NCBI GenBank assembly: GCA_032164245.1
Contig: JAVMKO010000003.1
Coordinates: 37,822,890-37,886,889, forward strand
Direction: 5' to 3'
DNA length: 64,000 nt
DNA from: Sternotherus odoratus
Taxonomy: Eukaryota > Chordata > Testudines > Kinosternidae
Both the position numbers and the translations under genes were made by a program. The notes beneath the pieces are model-generated. The model ran no database searches. It had not been told where the DNA came from and saw nothing but the letters and a program-made list of their open reading frames with translations. This document shows positions 61,951-64,000 of the stretch, piece after piece; the first letter of the stretch is position 1; each line of letters starts with the position of its first letter.

Positions 61951-64000
61951 CTATAGAAAAGGGTTGTCTACAGTACCTATCAACATAGGGATTGGCTTAC
62001 CTTGAAACTGGCTTTGATGAAATGAATGTAATTGAGTGCTTGAATTCATAATAGTACAATGAGTCATTGAATTTCTGCTAAATGACTATGCTGTAACTTT
62101 AAACACTTGTAGAGTAAGTGTCTGTGAAAATACACATTTTATTGATACATTAAAATACATGGAGTTAATCTTTTCTACCCCCACTGATATTCAGCTGAAT
62201 TCAAACAGCTTTGAATTTGGCCAGTTATAACTACATTTTTTTTTTTACAATGTAAGAAAAATTACAGTATCCCAATTAATTTAGTAACCCATTCCATACC
62301 TAGCCTTTGAATTGGATATCTACATTTTAGACACTTATGTGATTAACTGCTTGGAAATTTTGTTAGTATTTCTATTAGAGACGGGCATGAACTAAAACCC
62401 CTGAATTTTGAGATGTTCAAAATCCAAATCCTGATTTTCTTCTGGAACCCCACTTTCTTTTTTGTTGTTGATTTAAATGTCTTGGGCACATTAAATTTTC
62501 TAACCTTCCTGTGGGAACATAGACACACAACATCTGGACTTATTCAACTTATTTCCTTGGCTTCAGGGCTGAGAAATTTACCTTTCTGAGCTAAGTTCTA
62601 GTGACACTAACTGAAGAGAACAGGCTCTTGGGGACTGTATTATGCTTCAAATCCTCCTTATGCTGCTACCACCGTTGGACCCTTCCTCCCAGCAGGGGTC
62701 TTTCATAGACCAAACCCAAGGAAGTGTTGACTGGGTTTCTGCCCTGTATGGTGCTTGGGTAGCTAAGTCTGGGTCCAGAGAGGAAAGAAGGACCTCATTG
62801 CTCATTCTTTCTCATTCCCTGCCTCACATCCTATTGCTGCTGCTGCTGCACCTGGAGCTGCCCAGGGTCTCTTCCTTCTGGGATCATTTTATAAGATGGC
62901 CTTACCGTGGGAGGAACTTGTGGAGGTTCTTGCTCATATAGATCCTAAGTGGGTCTGGAGCCTTGGTTCCAGGGTTGAAGTAGGTGGGGCAACTGGTTTA
63001 CATTCTGCTTTAGCCTTTAATTGTATCAGTGTCTGAACAATCTGGTAAAAGATTACGTTAGCAGCACAGGAAATGATACAATATGGATCATAAATAAAAC
63101 ATTATTTTAATAACTCAGTGAAATAGTCTTAAATAAAATCTTTTAAAATACGTAACACTGAGAATATTTAATTGAGTTTTTCTCCTGCATATATTTGGCA
63201 CTGCAGGAGAAAAAATAATAGGAAAATATACTAGCTAATTGTAAGAACAAGAGTCCGATAAATCTCTCTCTCATTACTTTAGTCTCAAAGAAAGATGATT
63301 GGGAAAATAAAGAGTCTCTTTTTCTTGAGGAGTGGCAGGATAAAAAGAAAACGTCTCTGTTACATGTTCTCAGTAGCTGAATTAAGAGAGGCATAATGAA
63401 GCGCTTCATCTACCAGGTTTTTATAGCCGACAGCCATAGCAATGCTTTAAAGAAGAGAGTTAAAGAGAGAGAAGGTATGAAATAGGAAGATGGACAATTT
63501 AGGGACACAGTGTAGGACACATTCACATATCTTTTGATCTGCCACTTCTTCATCAGGAAGCTAAATACTGAAGCAAAATGTTATATTTTGAAAAGAGGGG
63601 TGAAGGCTTAGGAGAGAAGTTAAATAGACTACATGTATTCCTTTATTCACAGGGAACTTAATGATTCATACACAGTTATAAATTCTCTGTCTATTTTTAC
63701 TTTTGGATTATGAAATGCATCAACACAGATAATTTCTTTCTAAACTAAAGCTATTTTTTTTCAAACTAGCACAATTTATAGTAAAAGGACATTATTACTA
63801 TTTGTAAAACTAAAAGCATATTTTTCCTTGAATGTTTGACTTGTCCTACCAAAAAACCACAACATGGTATCAAATATGAAAGAAAACTGAATAGTTTTAA
63901 GGACCACAGTAATGATCCACAGTGTTTGCACAGCAGTGATCCTTAATGACTGAATTAATATCACAATGTTTATCAGATTGCTAATACCCATATTCTTTCC
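61951..64000. other. AT-rich intergenic DNA, nothing recognised
   Basis: No exon or RNA gene is supported. The frame at 62642-62941 contains a leucine-rich stretch (HILLLLLLHLELP) but no domain, and looks like chance. Confidence 0.4.

Overview
The window is vertebrate nuclear DNA, almost certainly from a hidden-necked (cryptodiran) turtle. It holds two intron-bearing vertebrate genes, many CR1 LINE fragments, and three copies of a tRNA-derived SINE with a CR1-like tail that I recognise as the turtle Pol III/Cry SINE type. DIRS, hAT, pogo/Tigger-like, Helitron and LTR elements are also present. The species call is inference from repeat content; I could not run a search.

Two complete protein-coding genes stand tail to tail. 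BAG2 (+ strand, three coding exons between 5830 and 20326, 215 aa) encodes an Hsc70 co-chaperone. RAB23 (- strand, six coding exons between 36475 and 27575, 237 aa) encodes a Rab GTPase that restrains Hedgehog signalling. Every exon junction was checked for GT/AG and phase, and both reading frames close exactly. BAG2-RAB23 convergence matches the order known in other amniotes. CpG-rich promoters lie at about 5.4-6.05 kb (BAG2) and 41.3-42.0 kb (RAB23, with a probable untranslated first exon).

Layout: 1-5.3 kb is intergenic with CR1/MIR relics. BAG2 intron 1 (5.97-17.15 kb) holds a minisatellite, a structurally complete 6.3-kb DIRS-type tyrosine-recombinase retrotransposon (7151-13461) with open gag, RT/RNase H and recombinase frames, a decayed hAT transposase gene and an LTR-like unit. 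BAG2 intron 2 holds a possible alternative last exon that would give BAG2 a membrane-spanning tail. 20.5-27.6 kb lies between the two 3' ends. RAB23 introns hold a Tigger-like MITE, CR1, a 368-bp solo LTR with target duplications, and a 1.6-kb foldback element. 42-64 kb is intergenic: MITEs, CR1, a young internally degenerate gammaretrovirus-like ERV (47096-52671, LTRs identical apart from one 30-bp block), a short Helitron carrying promoter-like motifs, two more solo LTRs (one with a 23-copy GGTGT array), and a SINE pair.

The items most worth following up are the DIRS element (frame organisation, SR-rich Gag, complete circle-junction region), the candidate membrane-anchored BAG2 isoform, and the Helitron carrying YY1/ZNF143/NRF1-like motifs.
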